DNA from: Bradyrhizobium sp. 4
Lineage (GTDB): Bacteria > Pseudomonadota > Alphaproteobacteria > Rhizobiales > Xanthobacteraceae
Length of the DNA: 64,000 nucleotides
Assembly: GCF_023100905.1 (NCBI RefSeq)
Contig: NZ_CP064686.1
Coordinates: 7,714,001 to 7,778,000, forward strand
Direction of reading: 5' to 3'
Position 1 is the first letter of the stretch, and each line of letters starts with the position of its first letter. Shown here one piece after another: positions 25,246 through 36,188 of this stretch. A program made the translations under genes and the position numbers. Under the pieces are notes generated by a model. It was given only the letters and a program-made list of their open reading frames with translations. It had not been told where the DNA came from and did not search any database.

Positions 25246-26368
25246 TACCGGCCTTGGTGTCGATGCTGGTGACGACCGACATGCCTGGCACCAGCCGCGC
25301 CAGCAGCGGCTGGTTGTCGTCGAACTGGATGCGCACGGGAATGCGCTGCACGACCTTGGTGAAGTTGCCTGTTGCGTTGTCCGGCGGCAGCAGCGCGACC
25401 TGCGCGCCGGTTGCGGGCGCAATGCGCTCCACCCGGCCGCGCAGCTTCTCACGCGGGAAACTGTCGACGGTGATCTCGACCGGCTGGCCCGGTGCGACGT
25501 GGGTAAGCTGGGTCTCCTTGTAGTTCGCGATCACGTAGACCTTCGGCAACGGCACGACGTTGATAAGGTTGGTGCCGATGTTGACGTAGTCGCCGGGTTG
25601 GACCTGCCGCTCGCCGACGACGCCGTCGAACGGCGCCGATATCTTGGTGTAGCCGAGCTTGAGCTTCGCACTTGCCAGTGTTGCCTTGGTCGCTTCGAGA
25701 TCGGCGGCACGCTGTTTCCTGGTGCCTTGCAGGACTTCGAGCTGGTGCTGCTGGGCCGCGATCACCGCGCGGCTCGCGCGCACGTCGGCCTGCGCCTTGG
25801 CGTAGCCTGCGACCGCCTGCTCGAACCGCTGCCGCGTACCGGATTCGGTCTGCGACAGGGACTGCTGACGCTCCTGCTCCTGCCGCGCCTCGACCTCCAC
25901 GGCTTCGGCCGAGAGCCGCGCGGCTTGCGCCTGCGCGATCGTCGCATATTGCAGCTCGATCTGGTTGGCCAGATTGTCGAGCACGGCTTGCGCGGCGGCG
26001 ACCGCCGCTTCGGATTGCGCGACTTGCGCCTGATAGTCGGCAGGATCGATCTGGATCAGGAGATCGCCGGCCTTGACGCGCTGGAAGTCGGTGACCCCGA
26101 CGCTCAGCACTTCGCCGGAGACGCGACTGGCGAGCCGCGTCAGCTCGGCGCGCACATAGGCGTCGTTGGTGGTCTGGACCACCGAATTGCCGACCCATTC
26201 GTCGAAGCGCTGCGTTGCCAGCGCGACGAAGCCGAGCGCGACGATCACCGCGAACAGCGGAATCGCGAGCCGGCTCCACAGCGAACTCGCCGGCCGCTGC
26301 GTTGGCTTCGGTGGCGGCGCCGGTGTGGCAGCAGGTGGCGACGACGGGATTTGTTCCTGCTGACTCAC
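25232..26368 (-). CDS. HlyD family periplasmic adaptor (EmrA-like)
   Basis: A 378-residue membrane-fusion protein: a proline-rich cytoplasmic tail (residues 8-26), one membrane helix (LAIPLFAVIVALGFVALAT), a split biotinyl-lipoyl domain (VSGEVLSVGVTDFQRVKAGDLLIQID and SAPFDGVVGERQVQPGDYV), and a long alpha-hairpin rich in Ala and Gln between them, then the beta-barrel. I chose the GTG at 26368 because TTTGGAG lies six bases before it; the frame is open to 26422. It links the inner-membrane MFS pump to an outer-membrane channel. Confidence 0.92.
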   Translation of the reverse strand: MSQQEQIPSSPPAATPAPPPKPTQRPASSLWSRLAIPLFAVIVALGFVALATQRFDEWVGNSVVQTTNDAYVRAELTRLASRVSGEVLSVGVTDFQRVKAGDLLIQIDPADYQAQVAQSEAAVAAAQAVLDNLANQIELQYATIAQAQAARLSAEAVEVEARQEQERQQSLSQTESGTRQRFEQAVAGYAKAQADVRASRAVIAAQQHQLEVLQGTRKQRAADLEATKATLASAKLKLGYTKISAPFDGVVGERQVQPGDYVNIGTNLINVVPLPKVYVIANYKETQLTHVAPGQPVEITVDSFPREKLRGRVERIAPATGAQVALLPPDNATGNFTKVVQRIPVRIQFDDNQPLLARLVPGMSVVTSIDTKAGNGGK

Positions 26369-26400
26369 GATAGACTCCAAACCACTTTTCCGAACGCCAG

Positions 26401-27153
26401 TCAGACCGTCTTTTCCGGCCACCTACAGAGATCGTTGATCAGGCATACCTCGCAGCGCGGCTTGCGCGCGAGGCAAGTATAGCGGCCATGCAGGATCAGC
26501 CAATGATGGGCATGCAGCATGAACTCGGCGGGGATTACCTTTTCGAGACCGAGCTCGACCTCCAGTGGCGTCTTGCCAGGCGCGAGGCCGGTCCGGTTGC
26601 CGACGCGGAAGACATGCGTGTCGACCGCCATGGTGTGCTCGCCGAAGGCCATGTTGAGCACGACATTGGCGGTCTTGCGCCCGGCACCCGGCAACGACTC
26701 GATGCCGGCGCGCGTACGCGGCACCTCGCCGCCGAACTCGCTGAGCAGCTTCGCCGACAGCCCGATCACGTTCTTCGCCTTGGTGCGGTAGAGGCCGATG
26801 GTCTTGATGTACTCGCGCAGGCGTTCCTCGCCGAGGTCGAGCATCTTCTGCGGCGTGTCGGCGATCGCAAACAACGCACGCGTCGCCTTGTTGACCCCAG
26901 CATCGGTCGCCTGCGCCGACAGCACCACGGCGACCAGCAGCGTGAACGGATTGACGTGCTCGAGCTCGCCTTTCGGCTCCGGGTTGGCCTTGCGGAAACG
27001 GCTGAAGGCCTCGTGGACCTCGGGCGGCGTCCAGGGCTTCAGGGCCTTAAGCGATTTCTTCGCGGGTCCGTTCGGTTTGGCCGCGACCGGCTTTGCCTTT
27101 TTCTTCGGCACGGACGTTTTACGCGGGACCGGCTTGCGGGTGATTTTCGCCAT
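26401..27153 (-). CDS. nth: endonuclease III
   Basis: Base-excision repair glycosylase/AP lyase for oxidised pyrimidines. The 250-residue protein has a basic Lys/Pro-rich extension of about 45 residues before the core, unusual in length but common in rhizobia. The core shows LLVAVVLSAQATDAGVN, the helix-hairpin-helix LPGAGRKTANVVL with catalytic lysine, VDTHVFRVGNR with the catalytic aspartate, and the Cys-X6-Cys-X2-Cys-X5-Cys iron-sulfur loop (CLARKPRCEVCLINDLC). The ATG at 27153 gives MAKITRKP. It is divergent from the DUF2244 gene with 22 bases between, so their promoters must overlap the coding starts or lie inside them. Confidence 0.96.
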   Translation of the reverse strand: MAKITRKPVPRKTSVPKKKAKPVAAKPNGPAKKSLKALKPWTPPEVHEAFSRFRKANPEPKGELEHVNPFTLLVAVVLSAQATDAGVNKATRALFAIADTPQKMLDLGEERLREYIKTIGLYRTKAKNVIGLSAKLLSEFGGEVPRTRAGIESLPGAGRKTANVVLNMAFGEHTMAVDTHVFRVGNRTGLAPGKTPLEVELGLEKVIPAEFMLHAHHWLILHGRYTCLARKPRCEVCLINDLCRWPEKTV

Positions 27154-27175
27154 GATCGGGATATACTGAGGGACG

Positions 27176-27709
27176 ATGACCACAGGCAACGAAATTGAGC
27201 GCGAACGATCCGGAAGCGAGGCCGAACCTCAGATCTTTTCCGCGCGCCTGACGCCGCACCGCTCGCTGAACCGCACCGGCTTCCTCGCCGTGATGCTGTT
27301 CCTGAGCGCCGTCAGCTTCGTCACCGGCCTCGTCTTCCTGATGATGGGCGCTTGGCCGGTGTTCGGCTTCTTCGGCCTCGATGTGCTGGTGATCTGGTGG
27401 GCCTTCAAAGCCAATTTCCGCGCGGCGCGGGCCAGCGAGGAGATCGTGGTCACACCATCTGAATTGCGCGTGCGGCGCGTCAGCCAGCACGGCCAGGTGG
27501 TCGAGTGGACCTTCAACCCGCTCTGGGTCCGTCTCGACATGGAAATCGACGAGGATTTTGGCATCGAGCACCTCTATCTGATCTCGCGAGGTCACCAGAT
27601 CCAGATCGCCCGCTTCCTGGGACCGGACGAAAAGGCAAGTTTTTACAAAGGCTTGGTTGAGGCGTTAAATGCCGCCCGGCGGGGTCCGACCTACAATCCG
27701 ATCGCCTGA
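27176..27709 (+). CDS. DUF2244 family membrane protein
   Basis: A 177-residue protein with an acidic N-terminus, two adjacent hydrophobic helices (FLAVMLFLSAVSFVTGLVFLMMG and VFGFFGLDVLVIWWAF) at residues 38-82, and a cytoplasmic C-terminal domain with the family-like segments EEIVVTPSELRVRR and GPDEKASFYKGL. DUF2244 proteins are widespread in alphaproteobacteria, often near cytochrome or repair genes; function unknown. It is followed 56 bases later by the HTH-MGMT gene on the same strand. Confidence 0.82.
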   Translation: MTTGNEIERERSGSEAEPQIFSARLTPHRSLNRTGFLAVMLFLSAVSFVTGLVFLMMGAWPVFGFFGLDVLVIWWAFKANFRAARASEEIVVTPSELRVRRVSQHGQVVEWTFNPLWVRLDMEIDEDFGIEHLYLISRGHQIQIARFLGPDEKASFYKGLVEALNAARRGPTYNPIA

Positions 27710-27765
27710 TTTGCGGATCGGAAATCGGGTGGTTTCGCACCCCGCCCTCTCCTACATTTCCAATC

Positions 27766-28662
27766 ATGATGACACTCGCGATACATGACCAGCGCCTGGC
27801 CGGGCCGGGCACCCAGAACGCCGCGATGCGCGACTATGATTCCGTGCGCCGGGCGATCGCCTTCATCTCCGAAAACTGGCGCGCACAGCCGACCATCGAG
27901 GCGATGGCGGATGCGGCCGGCGTCACGCCGGACGAGCTGCACCATCTGTTCCGCCGCTGGGCCTCGATCACGCCGAAGGCTTTTATGCAGGCGCTCACGC
28001 TCGATCACGCCAAGGGCTTGCTCAGGGACTCCGCGAGCATCCTCGACGCCGCGCTTGATTCCGGTCTGTCGGGTCCGGGCCGGCTGCACGATCTCTTCGT
28101 CACCCATGAGGCGATGTCGCCGGGCGAATGGAAGAACGGCGGCGCGGGGCTCATCCTGCGCTACGGCTTCCATCACTCGCCGTTCGGCACCGCGATCGTG
28201 ATCGCGACCGATCGCGGATTGTCGGGACTCGCCTTCGCCGATCCCGGTGAGGAACAGGTGGCGCTCGCCGACATGACGCGGCGATGGCGCAATGCAACCT
28301 ATGTCGAGGATCACGAAGGCACCGCGCCCTTGGCGCAGCGCATCTTCGACACAAAACTGTGGCGGCCGGACCAGCCGCTGCGCGTGGTGATGATCGGCAC
28401 CGATTTCGAGGTCCGGGTGTGGGAGACGTTGCTGAAGATCCCGATGGGCCGCGCGGTGTCCTATTCGGACATCGCCTGCAACATCAACAGCCCGAAAGCC
28501 TCACGCGCCGTCGGCGCTGCCGTCGGCAAGAACCCGGTGTCGTTCGTCGTGCCCTGTCATCGCGCGCTCGGCAAGAGCGGCACGCTCACCGGCTATCACT
28601 GGGGCATCACCCGTAAGCAGGCGATGCTGGGCTGGGAGGCCGGGCAGCTGGGGATGCAGTAG
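27766..28662 (+). CDS. bifunctional AraC-type HTH / methylated-DNA--protein-cysteine methyltransferase
   Basis: A 298-residue fusion. Residues 22-120 form an AraC-like helix-turn-helix pair (PTIEAMADAAGVTPDELHHLFRRW). Residues 130-298 are the O6-alkylguanine transferase with the suicide-cysteine motif PCHRAL near residue 264 and the DNA-intercalation region SPKASRAVGAAVGKNP. The domain order equals the C-terminal part of Ada, but the N-terminal zinc methylphosphotriester domain that activates Ada is absent. It can therefore repair O6-alkylguanine, while Ada-type induction is not expected. The ATG at 27766 is doubled (MM), so the second ATG is equally possible. Confidence 0.92.
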   Translation: MMTLAIHDQRLAGPGTQNAAMRDYDSVRRAIAFISENWRAQPTIEAMADAAGVTPDELHHLFRRWASITPKAFMQALTLDHAKGLLRDSASILDAALDSGLSGPGRLHDLFVTHEAMSPGEWKNGGAGLILRYGFHHSPFGTAIVIATDRGLSGLAFADPGEEQVALADMTRRWRNATYVEDHEGTAPLAQRIFDTKLWRPDQPLRVVMIGTDFEVRVWETLLKIPMGRAVSYSDIACNINSPKASRAVGAAVGKNPVSFVVPCHRALGKSGTLTGYHWGITRKQAMLGWEAGQLGMQ

Positions 28663-28670
28663 ATTCACAT

Positions 28671-28814
28671 TGTCGCCCCGGCGAAGGCCGGGACCCATAC
28701 CGCGTAGTCTATCGTTGGAGGGTGGTGCTAGTCCCACGCGAAGACACGATAACAGCAAGTCTTCGCAAAACCTCTCGCTGTGGTTATGGGTCCCGGCCTT
28801 CGCCGGGACGACAC
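28671..28814. repeat. palindromic element, family B copy 2
   Basis: TGTCGCCCCGGCGAAGGCCGG and GACCCATA on the left are answered by TATGGGTCCCGGCC and TTCGCCGGGACGACA on the right, the same plan as 13391-13533. It fills the gap between two convergent genes. Confidence 0.75.
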
Positions 28815-28826
28815 TGAGTCTTGACG

Positions 28827-29450
28827 TTACGATGCCAGATCCAACTTCGAGGCCACCGTCGAATCCGCATTGAGGCGGTAGATGATCGGCACGCCGGTGG
28901 CGAGCTCGCGCTTCAAAATCCCTTCGGGCGAGAGCTTTTCCAGCACCATGATCAGCGCGCGCAGGGAGTTGCCGTGAGCCGCAACCAAAGTGCGCTTGCC
29001 GTTGAGCACGCCGGGCAGGATCTCCTGCACGTAATACGGCAGCGCGCGCGCGAGCGTGTCCTTCAGGCTTTCGCCGCCGGGCGGCGGCACGTCGTAGGAG
29101 CGGCGCCAGATCAACACCTGGTCCTCGCCCCATTTCTTGCGGGCGTCGTCCTTGTTGAGGCCCGAGAGATCGCCATAGTCGCGCTCGTTCAGCGCGAGGT
29201 TCTTCGTCGTCGGCAGGCCCTTCTGATCGAGCTCGCCGAGAATGAGATCGAGCGTGTGCTGTGCGCGCGTCAACACCGAGGTGTAGGCAAGGTCGAACAC
29301 GAGGCCCTGCGCCTTCAGCTTGCGGCCGGCTTCCGAGGCTTCCTTCACGCCGAGTTCGGTGAGGTCAGGATCCTTCCAGCCCGTGAACAGGTTCTTCAGA
29401 TTCCATTCGCTCTGGCCGTGCCGCACCAGCACGAGAAGACGTTCGCTCAT
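28827..29450 (-). CDS. gpmA: 2,3-bisphosphoglycerate-dependent phosphoglycerate mutase
   Basis: Interconverts 3- and 2-phosphoglycerate. The 207-residue product starts [22 protein letters not shown], with the phosphohistidine in RHG near residue 11, followed by [22 protein letters not shown], and the second histidine in [11 protein letters not shown] near residue 157. It is shorter than the Escherichia coli enzyme (about 250), a normal length for alphaproteobacteria. The ATG at 29450 is chosen for family fit; the frame is open to 29480. It lies after dapB with a palindromic element between. Confidence 0.95.
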   Translation of the reverse strand: MSERLLVLVRHGQSEWNLKNLFTGWKDPDLTELGVKEASEAGRKLKAQGLVFDLAYTSVLTRAQHTLDLILGELDQKGLPTTKNLALNERDYGDLSGLNKDDARKKWGEDQVLIWRRSYDVPPPGGESLKDTLARALPYYVQEILPGVLNGKRTLVAAHGNSLRALIMVLEKLSPEGILKRELATGVPIIYRLNADSTVASKLDLAS

Positions 29451-29478
29451 TGACTGCTTTCCGTTTCGTTCGTTGTTC

Positions 29479-29527
29479 AAGCATGATCTTGTCGGAAAAT
29501 CGCTTCACACTTTTCCGGATCATGCTT
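29479..29527. repeat. palindromic element, family D (AAGCATGATC...GATCATGCTT)
   Basis: Perfect ten-base terminal arms, with inner GTCGGAAAA opposite TTTTCCG. This 49-base unit is familiar as a dispersed palindrome in Bradyrhizobium and relatives. Its last base is the first base of the dapB stop codon (minus strand), so it was inserted exactly at the gene end. Confidence 0.8.
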
Positions 29528-30342
29528 CACATGTCAGACAGGCCGAGCACGTCGGCCATGGAGTAGTGCCCCGGCTTCTTGCCATGCGCCCAGAGCGCGG
29601 CCTTCAGCGCGCCGTGGGCGAACAGCATGCGATCCTCCGCGTGATGCGACAGCGTCAGGCGCTCGAACGGGCCGAGGAAGCTCACGCTGTGATCGCCGGC
29701 CGCGGTGCCGCCGCGCAACGACGCAAAGCCGATATCGCCGGGCTTGCGCGCGCCGGTGATGCCGTCGCGGCCGCGATCTGCATGCTCGTCGAGCGCGATG
29801 CCGCGGCCGCTAGCTGCCGCCTGGCCCAACATCAGTGCCGTGCCCGAGGGCGCGTCGATCTTCATGCGGTGATGGGTTTCGACGATTTCGATATCGAAGC
29901 TCTCGTCGAGCGCCTTGGCGACGCGCTTGACCACGGCGGCGAGCAGATTGACACCCAGGCTCATATTGCCGGACTGCACCACGACGGCGCGGTTGGTGAC
30001 GCTCTTGATCACGGCGTTGTCGGAGCCCGACAGGCCCGTCGTTCCGACCACGTGCACGAGGCCTCGCTCGGCGGCGATCGCGACATTGGCCAAGGTCGCC
30101 GCGGGCACGGTGAAATCCAGAATGCCGTCGGCGTCCTTTGACAACGCCCAGAGATCGCCGGAGAGTTTGATGCCGTTGGCCGGCAGGCCTGCGAGCACGC
30201 CGGCATCCTTGCCGAGCAGCTCCGAGCCCGGTGCCTCCAGCGCGCCGGCCAGCACCGCGCCTTTGCTTTCGGCAATCGCCCGCGTCAGCGCCCGGCCCAT
30301 CCGGCCGCCGGCTCCAGCAACAATCAAGCGCATGTCGGACAT
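29527..30342 (-). CDS. dapB: 4-hydroxy-tetrahydrodipicolinate reductase
   Basis: Reduces 4-hydroxy-tetrahydrodipicolinate in lysine and diaminopimelate synthesis. The 271-residue protein has the dinucleotide motif [12 protein letters not shown] near residue 8 and the catalytic segment [19 protein letters not shown] near residue 155, with the paired histidines and lysine of the active site. The ATG at 30342 (MSDMRLIV) is used; a second ATG three codons later is possible. It is followed by gpmA on the same strand. Confidence 0.96.
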   Translation of the reverse strand: MSDMRLIVAGAGGRMGRALTRAIAESKGAVLAGALEAPGSELLGKDAGVLAGLPANGIKLSGDLWALSKDADGILDFTVPAATLANVAIAAERGLVHVVGTTGLSGSDNAVIKSVTNRAVVVQSGNMSLGVNLLAAVVKRVAKALDESFDIEIVETHHRMKIDAPSGTALMLGQAAASGRGIALDEHADRGRDGITGARKPGDIGFASLRGGTAAGDHSVSFLGPFERLTLSHHAEDRMLFAHGALKAALWAHGKKPGHYSMADVLGLSDM

Positions 30343-30408
30343 GGTGCGATCCTCTCACGGTCGTTGTAGCGGGGGGAGGCAGTTCCGGCAACCGAGGGGC
30401 AAACGCCA

Positions 30409-30500
30409 CCGTCATGCCCGGGATTGTCCCGGGCATCCACGAACGGCCACGCATATGAGACCGAAGACGTGAATGGCCGGGTCAGGCCCGGCCATGACGG
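30409..30500. repeat. palindromic element, family A-like variant
   Basis: CCGTCATGCCCGGGATTGTC and GGGCATCCACGAA at the left, and GGCCGGGTCAGGCCCGGCC with CATGACGG at the right. The outer arms CCGTCATG and CATGACGG are exact complements. It lies between the DUF1330 gene and dapB on the same strand. Confidence 0.65.
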
Positions 30501-30513
30501 AGCTGAGCGCGCC

Positions 30514-30825
30514 TCAGCCGTCTGACGGCTGCGGGCCGTCATAGCCCTCGATGATGATGAGGTCGGCGACGGAGTGCGGCTGGCGCACCTTGATGTTGGC
30601 TTGGTATTCCGGCGAGTTGTAGCAGGCGATCGCGGTCTCGTAATCCGGGAATTCGATCACGACGTTGCGGGTGCGGCTGGCGCCTTCGACGGTGGTGAAC
30701 TTGCCGGCGCGGACGACGAAGCGGCCACCCCATTTCTTGAAGATCGGACCATTGGCGACGGCATAGGGCTTGTAGCCCTCGTCGCTGCTCACATCGACGC
30801 GCCCGATCCAGTAGCCTTTTGCCAT
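30514..30825 (-). CDS. DUF1330 family protein
   Basis: A 103-residue dimeric alpha/beta-barrel-like protein beginning MAKGYWIGRVDV and ending in HSVADLIIIEGYDG, the normal DUF1330 length and pattern (GRFVVRAGK, EFPDYETAIACYNSPEYQ). Function unknown. It lies between pyrF and dapB on the same strand, 23 bases after pyrF, and probably shares the pyrF transcript. Confidence 0.9.
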   Translation of the reverse strand: MAKGYWIGRVDVSSDEGYKPYAVANGPIFKKWGGRFVVRAGKFTTVEGASRTRNVVIEFPDYETAIACYNSPEYQANIKVRQPHSVADLIIIEGYDGPQPSDG

Positions 30826-30848
30826 TGTTCTTCTCCCTGTGTTGTTGA

Positions 30849-31559
30849 TTAGCCGAGCGCTTGCGCGATCTCGGCCTGGATGGCCTCGGCAATCGCCTTG
30901 GGGTCCGTGGCTTCCACCACCGGCCGACCGACGACGAGGTGGTCCGCGCCGGCCGCAATCGCGCGGCCCGGCGTCATGATGCGTTTCTGGTCGCCGCTCG
31001 CCGCGCCGGCCGGCCGGATGCCGGGGGTGACGAGGCTCATCTGGTGGCCGACGATCTTGCGCAAGGCTCCGACTTCTTCGGGCGACGATACCAGCCCGTC
31101 GATGCCGAGCACCTGCGCCTGCTGCGCGCGCGCTTCGACGAGCTCGGAGACGCCGAGCCGGAAGCCTGCCGCGTGCAGATCGTCCTCGTTGTAGGACGTC
31201 AGAACAGTGACGGCGAGGATCTTCAGGTTCGAGCTGCCGCGACCTTCGACGGCACCCTTCATGGTCTGCGGATAAGCGTGCACGGTGAGGAAGGTCGCGC
31301 CGAGTTTGGTGATGCTGTCGACGCCTTGCGCCACGGTGTTGCCGATGTCGTGCAGCTTGAGATCGAGAAAGACCTTCTTGCCCTTGTCGACGAGCTTGCC
31401 GACCAGCGGCAAGCCGCCGGCATAAGCCAGCCGATAGCCGATCTTGTAGAAGGTGACGCTGTCGCCGAGCCGGTTGACCATCGCTTCCGCGGCATCAACG
31501 CTGGGAAGATCGAGCGCGACGATCAGGCGGTCTTTCGGGGCAATCTCGGCTGGCGTCAT
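30849..31559 (-). CDS. pyrF: orotidine 5'-phosphate decarboxylase
   Basis: Final step of UMP synthesis. The 236-residue protein shows [15 protein letters not shown] at the start, the active-site [10 protein letters not shown] near residue 66, and [35 protein letters not shown] at the phosphate-binding end. Full family length, ATG at 31559. It starts six bases after the flavin reductase stop, so the two are cotranscribed. Confidence 0.97.
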   Translation of the reverse strand: MTPAEIAPKDRLIVALDLPSVDAAEAMVNRLGDSVTFYKIGYRLAYAGGLPLVGKLVDKGKKVFLDLKLHDIGNTVAQGVDSITKLGATFLTVHAYPQTMKGAVEGRGSSNLKILAVTVLTSYNEDDLHAAGFRLGVSELVEARAQQAQVLGIDGLVSSPEEVGALRKIVGHQMSLVTPGIRPAGAASGDQKRIMTPGRAIAAGADHLVVGRPVVEATDPKAIAEAIQAEIAQALG

Positions 31560-31565
31560 GTCACC

Positions 31566-32144
31566 TCACATCATGCGTTGGGAAATGTCGATCAACTGCC
31601 GCACCAGTTCCTTCAACGCGGCGATATCGCCCTCGTGCTTCAGCCTGTCCATATCGTCATAGGCCTGGTCGGCAAAGGCGAGCGTGAGCTGGCTGGCAAT
31701 CACATTGGCGTGGCAGGAGGTCAGGATCAGCCGCAGCGCCTGCAGCGCGCGAGCCGCGCCAAGCCGGCTCTGCGAGGCGCCGGCGAGTGCGAAGACACGG
31801 TTGCGGAACACCTCGCCACGGGGCTCGTGCAGCTCATGCACGCGGCTGACCCAGTCGATCGCGTTCTTCAGCAGCGGCGGCACCGAGGCGTTGTATTCGG
31901 GCGAGACGATCAGCACGCCGTGATGCGCGCCGATCATGCGCTTGAGATTGATCGCGTGCTTGGGCACACCCGACTTGGCCTGCAGATCGCCGTCATAGAT
32001 CGGCAGCGGAAAATCGGCGAGCGAGATGCGGGTGACGTCGACGCCGGCCTGGTCGAATGCATAGGCGGCGACCGCTGCCAGCTTCGCATTATGCGAGCCG
32101 GTCCGCAGTGAGCCGGGAATGATCAGGATTTTCGGTGCGGACAT
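31566..32144 (-). CDS. NADPH-dependent FMN reductase family protein
   Basis: A 192-residue flavodoxin-like reductase: PGSLRTGSHNAKLAAVAA at residues 9-26 binds the FMN phosphate, and SPEYNASVPPLLKNAIDWVSR near residue 75 is the family signature. Members reduce FMN, quinones, chromate or azo dyes; the natural substrate is unknown. The ATG at 32144 matches family N-termini; the frame is open to 32183. It lies between the methyltransferase and pyrF, all on the minus strand. Confidence 0.9.
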   Translation of the reverse strand: MSAPKILIIPGSLRTGSHNAKLAAVAAYAFDQAGVDVTRISLADFPLPIYDGDLQAKSGVPKHAINLKRMIGAHHGVLIVSPEYNASVPPLLKNAIDWVSRVHELHEPRGEVFRNRVFALAGASQSRLGAARALQALRLILTSCHANVIASQLTLAFADQAYDDMDRLKHEGDIAALKELVRQLIDISQRMM

Positions 32145-32201
32145 CCGCTTCCATGCGTTCGGCGAAACGAGCCCGCCACGCAAACAGGAATGCCGGCGGA
32201 A

Positions 32202-32801
32202 TTAGTCCTTGCGATACACCCAGACGCGGGCCGGCGGAAGGTTCATCCAGATCCGTTCCGAGGCCTCTGTGGACACGCCGGGCAGCGATTTCGGAATCGG
32301 CGGCACCACCGCATAGGTGAACTGGACGAAGGGCGCACCGGGCGCCAGCGCCGTGAAGGCGTCGCGAATGAGCCGCAGCCGCGTCAGCATCGGTTTTGTG
32401 ACCAGCGGGAGGCCAGAGACGACCGCGGAGGCCGGCGCGCTCAGCACGTTCCAGAGCGTGTCGCGCAGGCGATAGGCATCACCCTGCACCACCTTGGCCT
32501 GCGGATAGCGGTCGCGCAGCAGGGCGCAGAAGCCTGGATTGTATTCGACTAGGACGAGGCGCTTCTGGTCGACGCCGCGCTCGACCAGGGCCGAGGTGAT
32601 GGCGCCGGTGCCGGGCCCGAGCTCGACCACCGGTGCGTCCGAATTGACGTCGACGTAGTGGGCCATGGTCCGGGCCAGCAGCTTGCCCGACGGCATCACC
32701 GCGCCCATGTGGAGGGGCTTTTCGATCCATGACCGGAGAAAACGCACCTCGTCATCGAGACGGGGCTTCTTCAACGCACGCGCGGACGATGGCAATGGCA
32801 T
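32202..32801 (-). CDS. pmtA: phospholipid N-methyltransferase (PmtA-like)
   Basis: A 199-residue class I S-adenosylmethionine methyltransferase. PVVELGPGTGAITSALVERG at residues 57-76 is the SAM-binding loop and VLVEYNPGFCALLRDRYP follows. The C-terminal FVQFTYAVVPPIPKSL and WMNLPPARVWVYRK resemble bacterial phosphatidylethanolamine N-methyltransferases, which make phosphatidylcholine, an important membrane lipid of rhizobia. It is close in form to rRNA adenine dimethylases too, but it lacks their length and motifs. It lies 88 bases after dnaJ on the same strand; this neighbourhood is one I associate with Bradyrhizobium. Confidence 0.75.
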   Translation of the reverse strand: MPLPSSARALKKPRLDDEVRFLRSWIEKPLHMGAVMPSGKLLARTMAHYVDVNSDAPVVELGPGTGAITSALVERGVDQKRLVLVEYNPGFCALLRDRYPQAKVVQGDAYRLRDTLWNVLSAPASAVVSGLPLVTKPMLTRLRLIRDAFTALAPGAPFVQFTYAVVPPIPKSLPGVSTEASERIWMNLPPARVWVYRKD

Positions 32802-32889
32802 GTCGGGACCGGCCGGGACCGCGTGACCGCGGCGTGTCAGAAAATGGTCATAAAGACGTATAGGCCGAAGGCGGCACGGTCAAGACGCG

Positions 32890-34026
32890 TCAACTCGCGC
32901 GATTACCGAAGAAATCCTTGACCTTGGTGAAGAAACCCTCGGATTCCGGCTGGGTGTTGCCGGAGGAGAGTTTTTCGAACTCGGCCAGCAATTCCTGCTG
33001 CTTCTTGGTGAGATTTTGCGGCGTCTCGACCACGACCTGAACATACATGTCGCCCATCTGGCGCGAGCGCAGCACCGGCATGCCTTTTGATGCGATGCGG
33101 AATCGGCGGCTGGACTGGGTCCCCGCGGGGACCTTCACCTTGGTCTTGCCCTTCTCGATGGTCGGCACCTCGAATTCGCCGCCAAGCGCCGCCGTCACCA
33201 TCGAGATCGGCACACGACAATGCAGATCGGCGCCGTCGCGTTGGAAGAACTGGTGCTGGGCCAGCGACAGGAAGATGTAGAGGTCGCCGGGCGGGCCGCC
33301 GCGGACCCCGGCCTCGCCCTCTCCGGCGAGCCTGATCCTGGTGCCATCCTCGACTCCAGGGGGAATGTTGACCGACAGATTCCGCTCGCGGGTGACACGC
33401 CCCTGACCCGAGCAGGACGGGCAGGCGTCTTCGATCATCTGGCCGCGCCCCTGGCAGCCCGGACAGGTGCGCTCCAGCGTGAAGAAGCCCTGCGACTGCC
33501 GTACGCGTCCGGCGCCGCCGCAGGTCGAGCAGGTCTTCGGCTTGGTGCCGGCCTTGGCTCCGATGCCCGAGCAGGCTTCGCAGGTGACCGAGACCGGGAT
33601 CTCGATCTGCGCGGTCTTGCCGCCAAAAGCTTCCTCGAGCGTGATTTCCATGTTGTAGCGCAGGTCGGCGCCGCGCTCGCGGCCGCCACGGCCGCCGCGC
33701 TGTCCAGCCATGCCGAACAAATCTTCGAAAATGTCGGAAAAGGAGGAGGCGAAGCCCGCGCCGAAACCGGGGCCGCCACCGCCGCCGCCCTGCTCGAAGG
33801 CGGCATGACCGAAACGGTCATAGGCGGCGCGCTTGTCCTTGTCTTTCAGGACCTCGTAGGCTTCGTTGATTTCCTTGAATTTGACTTCGCTGGTGTCGTC
33901 CCCGGGATTGCGGTCGGGGTGAAACTTCATCGCCAGCTTGCGGAACGACGATTTCAGGACGGAATCGTCGGCATCGCGTTCGACTTCGAGGGTTTCGTAG
34001 TAGCAGCGCTTGGTGGACGTGGACAT
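32890..34026 (-). CDS. dnaJ: molecular chaperone DnaJ
   Basis: Co-chaperone that loads substrates on DnaK and stimulates its ATPase. The 378-residue protein has a J domain with [11 protein letters not shown] (HPD near residue 37), a Gly/Phe-rich linker ([13 protein letters not shown]), and four zinc-binding CXXCXGXG repeats ([32 protein letters not shown]), then the substrate-binding C-terminal domains. It follows dnaK after 260 bases that contain a GGCCTCC/GGAGGCC hairpin at 34213-34237 but no obvious promoter. Confidence 0.98.
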   Translation of the reverse strand: MSTSTKRCYYETLEVERDADDSVLKSSFRKLAMKFHPDRNPGDDTSEVKFKEINEAYEVLKDKDKRAAYDRFGHAAFEQGGGGGGPGFGAGFASSFSDIFEDLFGMAGQRGGRGGRERGADLRYNMEITLEEAFGGKTAQIEIPVSVTCEACSGIGAKAGTKPKTCSTCGGAGRVRQSQGFFTLERTCPGCQGRGQMIEDACPSCSGQGRVTRERNLSVNIPPGVEDGTRIRLAGEGEAGVRGGPPGDLYIFLSLAQHQFFQRDGADLHCRVPISMVTAALGGEFEVPTIEKGKTKVKVPAGTQSSRRFRIASKGMPVLRSRQMGDMYVQVVVETPQNLTKKQQELLAEFEKLSSGNTQPESEGFFTKVKDFFGNRAS

Positions 34027-34286
34027 GATGAGCTCAGTCTATCCGATCGCGATTCAAGTCGGAGCGAAGCAACGTCGCCATGCAACGATATAGGCAGCCT
34101 TCCGCCTCGCGGCAGAGGATTGCACGGCAGCATTCAGAATAACGGCTGGGAATTGATCGATCGTAACGGGGCCGATTTTAGCAAGGCCTTGCCCCGTCGA
34201 GCCCGACACGATGGCCTCCCCCGCGAGGGAGGAGGCCGTTGGCGCGTGTGGGGTCCAAGCCGTCCGCATCATCACCCTCGCGGGGT

Positions 34287-36188
<1,902 letters not shown>

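Noticed and set aside
23845..25272. A 475-codon plus-strand frame opposite the MFS transporter.
   Set aside because: Composition rich in Arg, His and Gln, typical of antisense to a membrane protein; the transporter is clear on the minus strand.
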